Below are positions 25,148 to 33,831 of a DNA stretch of 64,000 nt, piece by piece. Numbering within the stretch: position 1 is the stretch's first letter; each line of letters begins with the position of its first letter. The stretch covers positions 1 through 64,000 of the forward strand of contig NZ_JAGL01000018.1 of the NCBI RefSeq assembly GCF_000526635.1, in the 5' to 3' direction. A program made the position numbers and the translations under genes. The stretch comes from Aminobacter sp. J41 (lineage in GTDB: Bacteria > Pseudomonadota > Alphaproteobacteria > Rhizobiales > Rhizobiaceae). The notes under the pieces were generated by a model. That model ran no database searches, had not been told where the DNA came from, and worked only from the letters and a program-made list of their open reading frames with translations.

Positions 25148-26770
25148 TCATGAGGCGTTGATGGCGTAGGGACGCATCTGTCGCGACGGTTCGCGCAGGT
25201 ACGAGTCCGCCAGCCAGAGCGCGAGTTTCATGATCGTCAAAGTCGGGTTGGCGCTGCCAGCGCTCGGGAAGACCGAGGCGCTCGCAACAGCGACATTTGG
25301 CACCTCGTGGCAGTGCAGATCCGGCCCGACTACGGAAGTCGAGGGGTCTAATCCCATCCGCGTAGTACCAGAGGGATGCGCGCATGCTTCAGCGATGCTC
25401 GTGATGTGGGCTGGGTCCTCCTTCACAGGGCTGACCCATTTCAGGGGACAGATCTGGTTGAAGCCGGCCTGCTCCCAGTAGGCAGAGATTGCGCTGATGG
25501 TGGAACGGAACGTCCTCTCGTCAGTCTGGGTAGGGTTCCAGTCACAATGAACCATCGGGACGCCAAGCGCATCGAGCCTGTCGGACAGGACGAGGCGGTT
25601 GTTCCAGTCTGGCAGTTGCTCCACGCACACCATCAGGCGAAGGACGATGTCCGCGGGTACGAACAACTGCTTCCGGACCAGGCGCCAGGCGGCGGCCCGT
25701 GCAATCAGCCCGACGTTGCCCGAGAGGCGCACGGTTGCCTTGAGGTCCACCTCACCGCGCTGGATCGAGTGCGCGATCTGCTTGACGTGCGAGAGCGGGC
25801 TGTCATCGAGGTCCATGGCGATATATGCAAAGGCACTGCCGACTTCGTCGCGTACCTGCACGCCGTGGCCGAGTTCCAGATGAAGATCCCGCCGGGTACC
25901 ATTGACAAAGCGGTATCCAAAAAGACGGTTCGTTGATTGCGGATCGCTGCGATCGATCGTGGCGACATGCGCCTTCAGATGATCCTGGAAGTATCGGCCG
26001 AGCACCTTGCATCTGGAGAAAGCGCGGTAGCCGGAACGCTGCTGGAGGAGCAAAAGAAGCCGTGTGGTTTCGATAGTGCCCGCGGCGAGGATAAAGCGGT
26101 CCGCCCTGACCAGGAGCTCGCGGCCTGTGAAGTTGCGGGCGCGCACCGCCGCGAGACGACCCGATTGCGCATCCAGCTCGAAGTCGCAGACCGTCGCATC
26201 GAGCCAGATGTCGATGTTGGGCGAGCGTCTCAGCTCATCCTTGAGCAGGGTAGCGATGTTGCAGTTCTTGAAGCGCGGGCACTTTGCCCAGCGCGGAACG
26301 AGCGACATCCAATCGACGGGAAATTCCGGAGCAATAGGGCCGGTATCATCTTCCAGCTCGTCATGTGATCCCGAGGCGACCTTGAAAAGAGCTTCGATCT
26401 CTTCCTCGTAGGTGTCTAGCTCCATTGCCGGGAGATCCCACGCGCCATCAGGAACATGCGGGCGACGTGACGTATCATGCGGGCTTATCCGTATCATCCG
26501 GCCGCCCCAGAGACTGGAGGTCCCCCCCAGGCCACGCCGACGTCCCGTGGTCGCACGGGTGTAGCGGCTGGACGGGTCGTCCAGCTCGTTCAGCCGGTCG
26601 ACATCCTCCGAGTTGCCGTCATTGCCGCTTTCAAGGACGATGACCTTGCGCCCGGCTTCGGAAAGTTTGCGGGCAATCAGAAGCCCGGCGAGTCCACCTC
26701 CAATAATACAAAATGGCGCTAAGGCATAATTCTGTACACTTTCACTAGTATTCAAGCTGTGTATAGACAT
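25148..26770 (-). CDS. GMC-type FAD oxidoreductase
   Basis: A 540-aa flavoprotein. The FAD motif FCIIGGGLAGLLIARKL is near residue 20 and GLGGTSSLWGGR is a second FAD-contact loop. The C-terminal domain contains AHPSGTTRMG and ASVFPSAGSANPTLTIM, the GMC signature region including the conserved His and Asn. Such enzymes oxidise alcohol groups of sugars or related compounds. Its place inside the polysaccharide locus suggests a role in modifying a sugar or acceptor, but the substrate is unknown. ATG at 26770 has GAGGGATC just upstream, so the slightly longer frame is not used. Confidence 0.83.
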   Translation of the reverse strand: MSIHSLNTSESVQNYALAPFCIIGGGLAGLLIARKLSEAGRKVIVLESGNDGNSEDVDRLNELDDPSSRYTRATTGRRRGLGGTSSLWGGRMIRISPHDTSRRPHVPDGAWDLPAMELDTYEEEIEALFKVASGSHDELEDDTGPIAPEFPVDWMSLVPRWAKCPRFKNCNIATLLKDELRRSPNIDIWLDATVCDFELDAQSGRLAAVRARNFTGRELLVRADRFILAAGTIETTRLLLLLQQRSGYRAFSRCKVLGRYFQDHLKAHVATIDRSDPQSTNRLFGYRFVNGTRRDLHLELGHGVQVRDEVGSAFAYIAMDLDDSPLSHVKQIAHSIQRGEVDLKATVRLSGNVGLIARAAAWRLVRKQLFVPADIVLRLMVCVEQLPDWNNRLVLSDRLDALGVPMVHCDWNPTQTDERTFRSTISAISAYWEQAGFNQICPLKWVSPVKEDPAHITSIAEACAHPSGTTRMGLDPSTSVVGPDLHCHEVPNVAVASASVFPSAGSANPTLTIMKLALWLADSYLREPSRQMRPYAINAS

Positions 26771-26874
26771 GTGATCCCTCAAAAACCCCGGTGGAAAATT
26801 TTTGAATTGACATGAGTATGATTTGTACTCAGCCTGTGTTTGAGTTTAACTCCGGTTTTGTTGGTAGGAATTCG

Positions 26875-27798
26875 ATGCCTATAGTACCAATGATTAGTGT
26901 GATCATCCCCCATCTGAATGAGCCGGATGAACTCAGGCGCTGCCTCGCGTCGCTCGTCGCGCAGCGAACCACCGATATTCCCTGTGAGATTATCGTCGTC
27001 GACAACGGCTCGGCTCAGCCGCCGACCGGTGTGTGTGCGGATTTCGATGGGGTGAAGCTCGAGGTCGAGCTGGTGCCGGGGCCGGGGCCCGCACGCAACC
27101 GTGGCGCGGCCGTAGCCCAAGGTGAAATCCTCGCCTTCATCGACTGCGACTGCATCGCCGGGTCGCGCTGGATCGAGTACATCGTCAGCTTTTTCGCGCG
27201 CAATCCGGACGTCGACTTCGTCGGCGGCGACATCCGGATCCAGCCGGCGCAGCCAGAACGGCTGACCGCGATCGAGGCGTACGAAAGCGTCTTCAGCTAC
27301 CGCAATGACCGCTATGTCACCGAGTACGCCTTCTCCGCCACTGGCAACATGGCGGTGCGCGCGAAGGTTTTTGCGGCTGTCGGGCCGTTCGGCGGCATCG
27401 GCACGATGGAAGATACCGACTGGGGGATGAAGGCGAGCGCAGAGGGCTATCGCATCGCGTACCTCGATGAAGCGAAGGTGTATACGCCTCCCTGTGCCTC
27501 CCTCGGCGAACTTCTGGTGCGCTGGGACCGGCACGTTGCCCATGAATTCAGGAAGCTGGGTCCTCATGTTGCCGATAACCTGATGTGGGCCCTTAAAAGC
27601 GTGGCGGTTGCCCTTTCGCCACTCGCCGAGACGATCACCGTCTTCAGGACGCGTCGCATTCGAAGCTTTCGAGCCCGAGTGCTGGCCTTTGCCGTGCTGG
27701 TTTGCGTGCGGCTTCACCGCGCCCGGCGGATGATCGGCTTCTTGCTGTCAGACAATAGCTCGTCCACGGTCGGAAAGTGGAATAGGGAAAACACCTGA
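26875..27798 (+). CDS. GT2 family glycosyltransferase
   Basis: A 307-aa GT-A enzyme. MISVIIPHLNEPDELRRCL starts the domain, IIVVDNGSAQ binds the nucleotide, LAFIDCDCIAGSRW holds the DCD metal motif, and TGNMAVRAKVFAAVG with MEDTDWGMKASAEG forms the ED acceptor-site region. Near the C-terminus is a weak hydrophobic stretch (VLAFAVLVCVRL). ATG at 26875 with AGGA five bases upstream is preferred to the ATG at 26812, which lacks one. It probably adds one sugar to the repeat unit. Confidence 0.82.
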   Translation: MPIVPMISVIIPHLNEPDELRRCLASLVAQRTTDIPCEIIVVDNGSAQPPTGVCADFDGVKLEVELVPGPGPARNRGAAVAQGEILAFIDCDCIAGSRWIEYIVSFFARNPDVDFVGGDIRIQPAQPERLTAIEAYESVFSYRNDRYVTEYAFSATGNMAVRAKVFAAVGPFGGIGTMEDTDWGMKASAEGYRIAYLDEAKVYTPPCASLGELLVRWDRHVAHEFRKLGPHVADNLMWALKSVAVALSPLAETITVFRTRRIRSFRARVLAFAVLVCVRLHRARRMIGFLLSDNSSSTVGKWNRENT

Positions 27799-28245
27799 AC
27801 CAGCCTCATCCGGTTGGCTAAGGTGGTACAACCTATGCATCCCACGGCAACGAGCCGGGCAGACCTTCTAATGCTACTTCTACGTATGGGTGTCGCGATC
27901 TAGGCCGGCAGGAGCCGTCACGGTCCATCCTTTCATCGCCTGGCAGCAGGCGGACATCCCCAGCATGGTCGATTTTGGCCAAGTTTTGCGTCATGCGACG
28001 GTCTGTAGACCAAGCAGAGTCTCGCATCTGTGCTGGAGTCGGGCGCCGTAATGTCAAATTAAATCCAGGTCGTAGCTCTTAATAGCTAACGGACGATTGA
28101 TTGAGCACTCCACCCTTCATGGCTAACTTTTCCTGAACAACAGGAGATCGCACAGCGAGCATTTTTACTGCTCAACGGCGCAGGACTCACGTTCTGCGGA
28201 CGGGGATCTCTTGCCTCGAATTTCCATGGGAGGTGGGGATTTATC
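27799..28245. promoter_or_regulatory. leader region of the sugar transferase gene
   Basis: A 447-bp gap with no credible gene. Its right half is AT-richer (TAATGTCAAATTAAATC around 28050), as expected for a promoter, and GGAGGTGGGG precedes the ATG at 28246. GGTTG/CAACC near 27811-27831 is a weak dyad. No confident -35/-10 pair. Confidence 0.35.
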
Positions 28246-28929
28246 ATGTCTGACTATCGTCACGAACTGGCGCCAGGCCCGTCCCTCGACATCATCACGA
28301 TAGCGGACGCCGAGAGGACAAGGAGGAGGCTCTATTTCTTCAGCAAGCGCTGCCTGGACATTGCCGCGACTGTACTCGCGGCTCCGGTCGTAGTGCCGGT
28401 CATCGGCGTTGCAGCCTTGCTGGTCAGGCTGGAGGGAGGGAAGGCATTTTACAGCCAGATGCGGGTTGGGAAGGACGGTCAGGTCTTCCGCATGTGGAAA
28501 CTGCGGACAATGCGTCCTAACGCAGCCGAGATGCTCGAGGCGTATTTGCAGGAGTGTCCTGAGGCGCGCCCGGAATGGGAGCTGCATCAGAAGCTGCGGC
28601 ACGACCCCCGGGTTACACGAGTCGGCAGGTTCCTGAGGAAGTACTCTCTGGATGAGCTGCCCCAGCTTTGGAACGTATTCGTGGGGCAGATGACGCTGGT
28701 AGGGCCGCGGCCGTTCATGCCCGAGCAGCGAAACCAGTATCCGGGTTCCGCCTATTACGAGATGAAGCCTGGGCTGACGGGGCTGTGGCAGATCAGCGAG
28801 CGGAACAACTGCACCTTCGCGGAGCGGGCAATGCACGATACCCGCTACGCGAAGGTGATGTCATTCGGTACCGATCTCAAGATCCTGTTCAAGACGGTAT
28901 CCGTTGTCGTCAACGGAACCGGTCATTGA
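28246..28929 (+). CDS. initiating sugar transferase (phosphoglycosyl transferase)
   Basis: A 227-aa monotopic membrane enzyme of the bacterial sugar transferase family. A single hydrophobic segment ([20 protein letters not shown], about residues 40-59) is followed by the catalytic core [37 protein letters not shown] (Asp-Glu pair) and MTLVGPRPF. It moves a phosphosugar from a UDP-sugar to undecaprenyl phosphate, the first step of repeat-unit assembly. It lacks the N-terminal multi-spanning half of WbaP-type enzymes. It converges on the LuxR-type gene at 28938. Confidence 0.9.
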   Translation: MSDYRHELAPGPSLDIITIADAERTRRRLYFFSKRCLDIAATVLAAPVVVPVIGVAALLVRLEGGKAFYSQMRVGKDGQVFRMWKLRTMRPNAAEMLEAYLQECPEARPEWELHQKLRHDPRVTRVGRFLRKYSLDELPQLWNVFVGQMTLVGPRPFMPEQRNQYPGSAYYEMKPGLTGLWQISERNNCTFAERAMHDTRYAKVMSFGTDLKILFKTVSVVVNGTGH

Positions 28930-28937
28930 AGGGCAGA

Positions 28938-29744
28938 TCAGTTGCCAAGAGAACGAGAGGCCTGGCTTCCCGATGAAAGCGAATAGTTCGGGAACATGTC
29001 ATTGATCTTGTATGCGACTTCAGTCCGGTTCGTTGCCTTGAGCTTGCGCATGATATTGCGGATGTGAACTTTTACAGTGCTTTCGCGCAGGTTCAATTCG
29101 TAGGCGATGATCTTGTTCGCCTTGCCGCGCCGAAGGGCTTCCACCACCTCGGCCTGACGTGAGGTGAACATGCTGGCATAGGGATGGTTCTCGATGTTCG
29201 TTTCCACCAGCTTGCGCATTGCAAGAACACTGCTCGCGGGAACGAACACTCCTCCCGCCATCGAAAGGCCAATTGCTTCGATGCAGACATCGATGCCGAC
29301 TGAGGTCGGAATGAAACCGCGGGCGCCGAGTTCAAGTGCTTGCATGATCTGCGGCAGCTCGTCGGTGTCGGCTAGGATGATCAGCGGAATCTTGCCGAGT
29401 TCCGTAACCAGCTTCTTGATTTCATCTGCAACCGCAGGTTCGTTGATCCGCCTTCCGCCGACATTGAACAGCACCGCGGATAGTGAAGAGATTGGTTGTT
29501 TCGTTGCTTTAAATGATTCAACCGATCCGAATGGAAGTACTGTCATCCCAATTCCGTGGGATACCAGACTTTGCGCAAAGCATTCTCGGTCCAGTGCCCT
29601 GCTATCGACGATCAGCAGTTTGCGTTCGATATTCTCCTCGCCCGAAACGCCGCCCTTCTTGGCAGGTATATCGTCGGGGAGCTGCGGGGCAGTAACTACA
29701 TCAAATGCGTTACGAGTGCCGTTAGTGACGATACCCATGTTCAT
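28938..29744 (-). CDS. LuxR-type regulator with degenerate receiver domain
   Basis: A 268-aa transcription factor. Residues 40-170 resemble a response-regulator receiver, but the phospho-acceptor position reads AVLFNVGG (Asn for Asp), so phosphorylation seems unlikely. The C-terminal LuxR helix-turn-helix is clear (FTSRQAEVVEALRRGKANKI, STVKVHIRNIMRKL). The chain ends with a short serine-rich tail. It lies beside the initiating transferase and near a second LuxR-type gene and a Crp/Fnr gene, so it probably controls the polysaccharide locus. The signal is unknown. Confidence 0.85.
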   Translation of the reverse strand: MNMGIVTNGTRNAFDVVTAPQLPDDIPAKKGGVSGEENIERKLLIVDSRALDRECFAQSLVSHGIGMTVLPFGSVESFKATKQPISSLSAVLFNVGGRRINEPAVADEIKKLVTELGKIPLIILADTDELPQIMQALELGARGFIPTSVGIDVCIEAIGLSMAGGVFVPASSVLAMRKLVETNIENHPYASMFTSRQAEVVEALRRGKANKIIAYELNLRESTVKVHIRNIMRKLKATNRTEVAYKINDMFPNYSLSSGSQASRSLGN

Positions 29745-30425
29745 TAGCCTGATCCTCTTTCACAGCGGGTCTAGGCATGCCGATGCATGACTGGAAAGAT
29801 TTCCGCCCGCCTATTTATAGTTTGGACTTTGCCCCCACTAAGCATTCCCCGCCGCAGTCGAAATAATCGACAACCGAATACAACCATAGCGGTTTTGAAT
29901 GATCTGAAAATTGATCGAAATTAACCCCGCCTTAAATGTTGTCGTCTTGTCTAATGTGTGGCCAAACTGCCTCACATTGGCGTTCGGCCAGAATAGCGGG
30001 GGGGTGAATGCCGCGTGCCGGCGTCTCAGGCGGGGCCTGGACACATCTCGTTGAAAAATAGGCGTTATGAGAAGCAGCTTGGTCGCAGGAGGTGCCTGAC
30101 CAGGCTGACGGTGCAGTTTCGCGCCGTCGCGGGTGTGAGCGGTGCCCCCGTTAGACTGGCCAATCGGCCACAACGTCGGAATGCACGCCATGAAGGTGAG
30201 GGTGCGGTCAGGCGAACGTATGCATGTGAAGCCACCGGCATCCCCCAAAAGTAGTAGTCGGTAGTCCGAGTTAGTCAGACCTAGGATGTAGAGCAGGTCC
30301 ATCACACCAAGTTTAGCTGACACGCGGATCGGAAGTGGCTGTTTTACATTATAGATCCAGATCAATAACCTTGCGTTAGACTGGCGATATACCCGCCAAT
30401 CATAGCGAAGGCAGGCAGGCTGGGA
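29745..30425. promoter_or_regulatory. long divergent regulatory region between LuxR and Crp/Fnr genes
   Basis: A 681-bp gap, AT-rich at 29840-29950, with no supported gene. A 204-codon frame on the minus strand has no domain or ribosome binding site. TTGAT-CGAA-ATTAA (29911-29924) is close to the FNR/FixK box TTGAT-N4-ATCAA, one mismatch in the second half. TGGCC-AATC-GGCCA (30157-30170) is a small dyad. The box could let the neighbouring Crp/Fnr protein act on the LuxR-type gene. Confidence 0.4.
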
Positions 30426-31169
30426 ATGCGCAGAAAACACCAGATGGACCACGATGAAGACGCCCTCGCAATTAAGCTGCAGGCGTTTCAGCCGCTCGGC
30501 GAGGACGAGAAGGCGAGGCTAGAGGACCTTCAACGGCATCGGATGCAATTTGCTGCCGGAAGCGAGGTTGTCTATCAGGGCCAGACCAACCGTGGCGCGT
30601 ACATTCTTCGCAAGGGCTGGGCGTGCTCATACAAACGCCTGCGCGATGGCAGCCGGCAAATTATCGACATCCACCTTCCCGGAGACTTCCTCGGTGTGCG
30701 CAGCCTGCTTCTGCGTACCTCTGACCAAAGTTTCATCACCCTGACCGATGTCGAGGTGTCGAAGGTGACCGTCGAAGCCATGTGGGACGTGTTTCGGGCT
30801 GCGCCGAAGCTCGCGGTCTCGCTCCTGTGGGCTGCATCCCGCGACGAGGCGATGGTGGTAGAACATCTGGTGAGCGTCGGGCGGAGAGGGGCACTTGAGC
30901 GTACGGCGCACTTCCTGTTGGAGCTCGGGGCGCGGCTGCACCTGATCGGCTGCGGCACTGGTGACAACTATCCGTGCCCGATTTCCCAGGCGGTGCTCGC
31001 CGATGCGCTCGGCATGACGACCATCCATCTCAACCGCGTGCTGCGCCAGTTGCGGGAGATCAAGTTGGTGGTATTTCGGGAGGGGACAGTGACGTTCCCG
31101 GACGTCCACCGGGCGGCAGAGTTTACCGGGTTCGACCTCCGCTACCTAGACCACGGGACCCGTCCCTGA
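30426..31169 (+). CDS. Crp/Fnr family transcriptional regulator
   Basis: A 247-aa protein. The N-terminal cyclic-nucleotide-binding-like barrel spans about 25-140 (EVVYQGQTNRGAYILRKGWA, LPGDFLGVRSLLL) and the C-terminal Crp-type helix-turn-helix is around 190-220 (ISQAVLADALGMTTIHLNRV). The cysteine cluster of oxygen-sensing FNR is absent, so it is not a classical Fe-S FNR. The N-terminal start is uncertain, because ATG at 30444 is also possible. It lies between two LuxR-type genes at the edge of the polysaccharide locus. Confidence 0.85.
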   Translation: MRRKHQMDHDEDALAIKLQAFQPLGEDEKARLEDLQRHRMQFAAGSEVVYQGQTNRGAYILRKGWACSYKRLRDGSRQIIDIHLPGDFLGVRSLLLRTSDQSFITLTDVEVSKVTVEAMWDVFRAAPKLAVSLLWAASRDEAMVVEHLVSVGRRGALERTAHFLLELGARLHLIGCGTGDNYPCPISQAVLADALGMTTIHLNRVLRQLREIKLVVFREGTVTFPDVHRAAEFTGFDLRYLDHGTRP

Positions 31170-31208
31170 AGCGTCTGGTTTCGCGAAAAGATCAACTGCT
31201 GCAGTGTC

Positions 31209-31958
31209 TCACCGCTCCTGGTTCGTCGCGGCTTCCCTGTACATTGCTGCCGCTTGTGTGCGGTTGTGTACACCCAGCTTGGCAATGATGTTGTGAAGAT
31301 GGATCTTCACAGTGTGCTCGGAAAGCGAGAACGCGGACGCGATCGACTTGTTCTGCATGCCAAGGGCCACCATTCCCAGTACCTCGATCTCGCGCGGCGT
31401 CAGCCCCGCCAGTTGAAGCGCTGTCGGCTTCGCCGGCGCCTGGACGGTGGCGGGTTCCAAAGACGCGGCTGGGTGCCTCGGCACCTCTGGCTCGCGCTTG
31501 ATCATCGGCGGATAGTACTCTCCGCCGCTTAGCATGAGGCGGATCACCGACAGCCAGACGTCGAGCCGCATGTTCATCGGCAGAACGCTGCGAGCCACCC
31601 GCGACCTTTCAACAAGCGTCAGGACCTTCTCACGGTCTCTGCTCTCCTGCTCGATAAGTCCGACCACGGGAAGCGGTTGATCGCGGCCGCGTGTTGCCGC
31701 CAAGGCTTCGAGAGAGGCAAGGAGGTCCGGATCCAGCAGGATCAGCGCCAGCGGGAAGCGGTATCTTGCGTCCGCAGCCGCGACTTCCGTCCGCTGCTCG
31801 ACGGTGATCCATGGAAATTCCCGTTCGATCGCATGGACCATGCTCGGCGGAAACAGCCCCTGTGATGCGAGAACCAGCATAGTTCGCCGGGGATGTCCCG
31901 TATCTGGGCAGATGACACTCATGTCGTAATTCTGCTCGTCCCTGGATTTGAAATCCAC
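31209..31958 (-). CDS. LuxR-type regulator, second of the locus
   Basis: A 249-aa protein. The first 150 residues look like a remnant receiver: LALILLDPDLL keeps an aspartate, but the N-terminal acidic pair is replaced (TMLVLASQG). A proline/alanine-rich linker leads to a typical LuxR helix-turn-helix (LTPREIEVLGMVALGMQNKS, HTVKIHLHNIIAKLGVHNRT). It is divergent from the exoF-like gene, and the palindrome cluster at 32119-32215 lies between them. Control of polysaccharide export genes is a reasonable inference. Confidence 0.84.
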   Translation of the reverse strand: MDFKSRDEQNYDMSVICPDTGHPRRTMLVLASQGLFPPSMVHAIEREFPWITVEQRTEVAAADARYRFPLALILLDPDLLASLEALAATRGRDQPLPVVGLIEQESRDREKVLTLVERSRVARSVLPMNMRLDVWLSVIRLMLSGGEYYPPMIKREPEVPRHPAASLEPATVQAPAKPTALQLAGLTPREIEVLGMVALGMQNKSIASAFSLSEHTVKIHLHNIIAKLGVHNRTQAAAMYREAATNQER

Positions 31959-32118
31959 GAAATCAGCTCCTGCATCGTGTGCCTGAAAGGTCGCACATCA
32001 GCCTCCCGCCGACGAACCAAGGCTTTGGTTGCGGAACAATAGCTTGGCGCCTGCAACCTTGCGACGCTGCAATAGGTTGAGGCGCGGCCTCATCTTGCCA
32101 TCAACGGACGAGAAGGGA

Positions 32119-32215
32119 TGCCACCCGTTGAAACTTTGGGTGGCACCCGATGCGCCGGAGCCATCCTTAAGGATTAGGGGCGCCGACGAGGTGCCACCTT
32201 ACCCGCGCAGGTGCC
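32119..32215. promoter_or_regulatory. symmetric palindrome cluster before the exoF-like gene
   Basis: GGGTGGCACCC (32138-32148), ATCCTTAAGGAT (32163-32174) and AGGTGCCACCT (32189-32199) are each perfect dyads. Their centres are exactly 25.5 bp apart, so the outer two mirror each other about the middle one. TGCCACCC (32119-32126) and AGGTGCC (32209-32215) add further copies of the GGTGSC element. The cluster ends 52-68 bp before the ATG. TGGCAC (32141-32146) followed by GC at 32154-32155 weakly resembles a sigma-54 -24/-12 element. Confidence 0.5.
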
Positions 32216-32266
32216 TTCGATCAGACTTGCTGTCAACGTGATGCAAGAAGGGCCGGCAGCGGGCAC

Positions 32267-33535
32267 ATGACTTCCTTCCTACAGTTTATAAGTGAGAGTC
32301 GACGGTTCCTCTTCACCGCGGCTTCATTTGCCGTGTTGAGCACGACCACATCCGGCATGGCCGCCGAGGACGTGCTCGTTCCCCAGACGAAGTTGCGGAT
32401 CACAGTTGTGCAGTGGATGCCGATGAAGGGTGTCTATGAGCAATGGAGCGCACTTGGCGGCGATTTCGTGGTTTCAGACGACGGAACCATATCGGTGCCC
32501 GTCGTCGGCGCGATTCCCGTGGAAGGGCGCGACAGCAAGCAGCTGGCTGACGAGATTTCCAACCGCCTGCAGCAGGCAATGGGCACGGTAGACATCCCGA
32601 ACACGACGGTGGAAATCATGGAGTACCCGCCGATCTACGTGGTGGGTGATGTGAATACTCCCGGCTCCCACGGCTATCGCCCGGGCATGAGCGTGCTCAA
32701 GGCGATCGCGATGTCCGGCGGCCAGAGCAGGTCGCAGGTGCAGCCTTCGGATGAGATCAAGCTGGTCGGCGACCTGCGCTCGATCGAGAGCGATATCCTG
32801 CGCGCCAGGGCGCGAATCGCGCGGCTCGAGGCGGAGATGGACGGGGCTACCGAGATCCGTTTCCCGCAGATGCCCTTGGATCCGCAAGACCAGGCCCTCG
32901 CCGAGGAGGTCCAGGCCCATGAGCGGATGATCATGCAGACCCGCGCCAATGAACTCGAGCGGCAGACGAAGTCGCTCAATGAGTTGCGGGAGCTTCTGCA
33001 TGCGGAGATTGGCGTACTCGAGCAGAAGATCGTGGCGTCCGATCAGGCCATCGCCGCCGCGGAACGGGAACTCAAGGGCGTTACGACGCTCGTCGAGAAG
33101 GGAATCGCGATTGCGTCGCGCCAGTCCGATCTCGAACGGGCGCTAACCTCACATCGTGCCGACCGCCTCGATCAGGTGACAGCTATCATGCGTGCCCGGC
33201 AGGGCGTCGCGGAAGCGACACGGAGCCTTGATGGCCTGCATGATCGCCGCAAGACGCAGATCGCCTCTGAACTGCAGCAGCAACGCGCATCGCTGGAGCA
33301 GATGCTGCTGAAGCGCGAAACGTCGCAAAAGCTGCTGCTCGAGCTGTTGGCGAAGAAGGGGCCGGCGCTCGACGAGCCGCAGGTGTCGATGACGATTGTG
33401 CGGTTGGAAAACGGTCAGTCGGTCGAATTCGAAGCGGAGGAATCGACACCTTTAATGCCCGGCGACGTCGTGAAGGTGAAGCTGAACAAGCCGAAGCTCG
33501 ACTCGGCATCACTGACGCATTCGGTGAGTCAGTGA
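32267..33535 (+). CDS. ExoF-like polysaccharide export protein (OPX family)
   Basis: A 422-aa protein with a signal peptide (FTAASFAVLSTTTSGMAAED). The Poly_export domain spans about 40-115 (LRITVVQW, FVVSDDGTISVPVVGAIPVE), then an SLBB-like segment (PPIYVVGDVNTPGSHGYRPG). A long helical coiled-coil region covers about 165-370. The 422-residue size fits rhizobial ExoF, which works in exopolysaccharide export. It lacks the OmpA-like or barrel-forming C-terminus of Wza, so another outer-membrane partner may be needed. The ribosome binding site is weak and distant (AAGAAGGG, 14 bases upstream). Confidence 0.85.
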   Translation: MTSFLQFISESRRFLFTAASFAVLSTTTSGMAAEDVLVPQTKLRITVVQWMPMKGVYEQWSALGGDFVVSDDGTISVPVVGAIPVEGRDSKQLADEISNRLQQAMGTVDIPNTTVEIMEYPPIYVVGDVNTPGSHGYRPGMSVLKAIAMSGGQSRSQVQPSDEIKLVGDLRSIESDILRARARIARLEAEMDGATEIRFPQMPLDPQDQALAEEVQAHERMIMQTRANELERQTKSLNELRELLHAEIGVLEQKIVASDQAIAAAERELKGVTTLVEKGIAIASRQSDLERALTSHRADRLDQVTAIMRARQGVAEATRSLDGLHDRRKTQIASELQQQRASLEQMLLKRETSQKLLLELLAKKGPALDEPQVSMTIVRLENGQSVEFEAEESTPLMPGDVVKVKLNKPKLDSASLTHSVSQ

Positions 33536-33659
33536 TGCTGGGAGACGCAGACAGAAAGGCTATGCGGAGCGTGATGTTGCCGCCAGATCGTCATCCGATG
33601 CGAAATGCACACGGAAGCTCGGTCAGTGATGCAGAACCAAATTTTTAAGGGAGGGAAAC

Positions 33660-33734
33660 TGGTACGCCCAAGGGGAATCGAACCCCTGTTTGCGCCGTGA
33701 AAGGGCGCCGTCCTAACCGCTAGACGATGGGCGC
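33660..33734 (-). tRNA. tRNA-Glu (anticodon UUC)
   Basis: Read on the minus strand, a full cloverleaf forms: acceptor GCGCCCA/TGGGCGT (one G-U), D-arm GTCTAGCGGTTAGGAC, anticodon stem GCGCC/GGCGC with loop CTTTCAC (anticodon TTC), T-arm CAGGGGTTCGATTCCCCT, discriminator A and encoded CCA. It is a common integration site for mobile elements, but no attachment duplicate is visible nearby. Confidence 0.95.
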
Positions 33735-33831
33735 GGGCCAGTTACGAGAGGGCTTATATGGGGCATCCTCGCGGAGTGCAACCCCCTCTTTCACGGGAAG
33801 GAGAACTTTTTCACACCCTTCCCGCGAAAAA

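Noticed and set aside
29838-30452. 204-aa minus-strand frame between the LuxR and Crp/Fnr genes
   Set aside because: There is no ribosome binding site or domain, it overlaps the Crp/Fnr start, and the region has AT-rich promoter-like composition.
33660-33734. tRNA-Glu as a second element attachment site
   Set aside because: No duplicated 3' fragment or mobility gene is visible near it.
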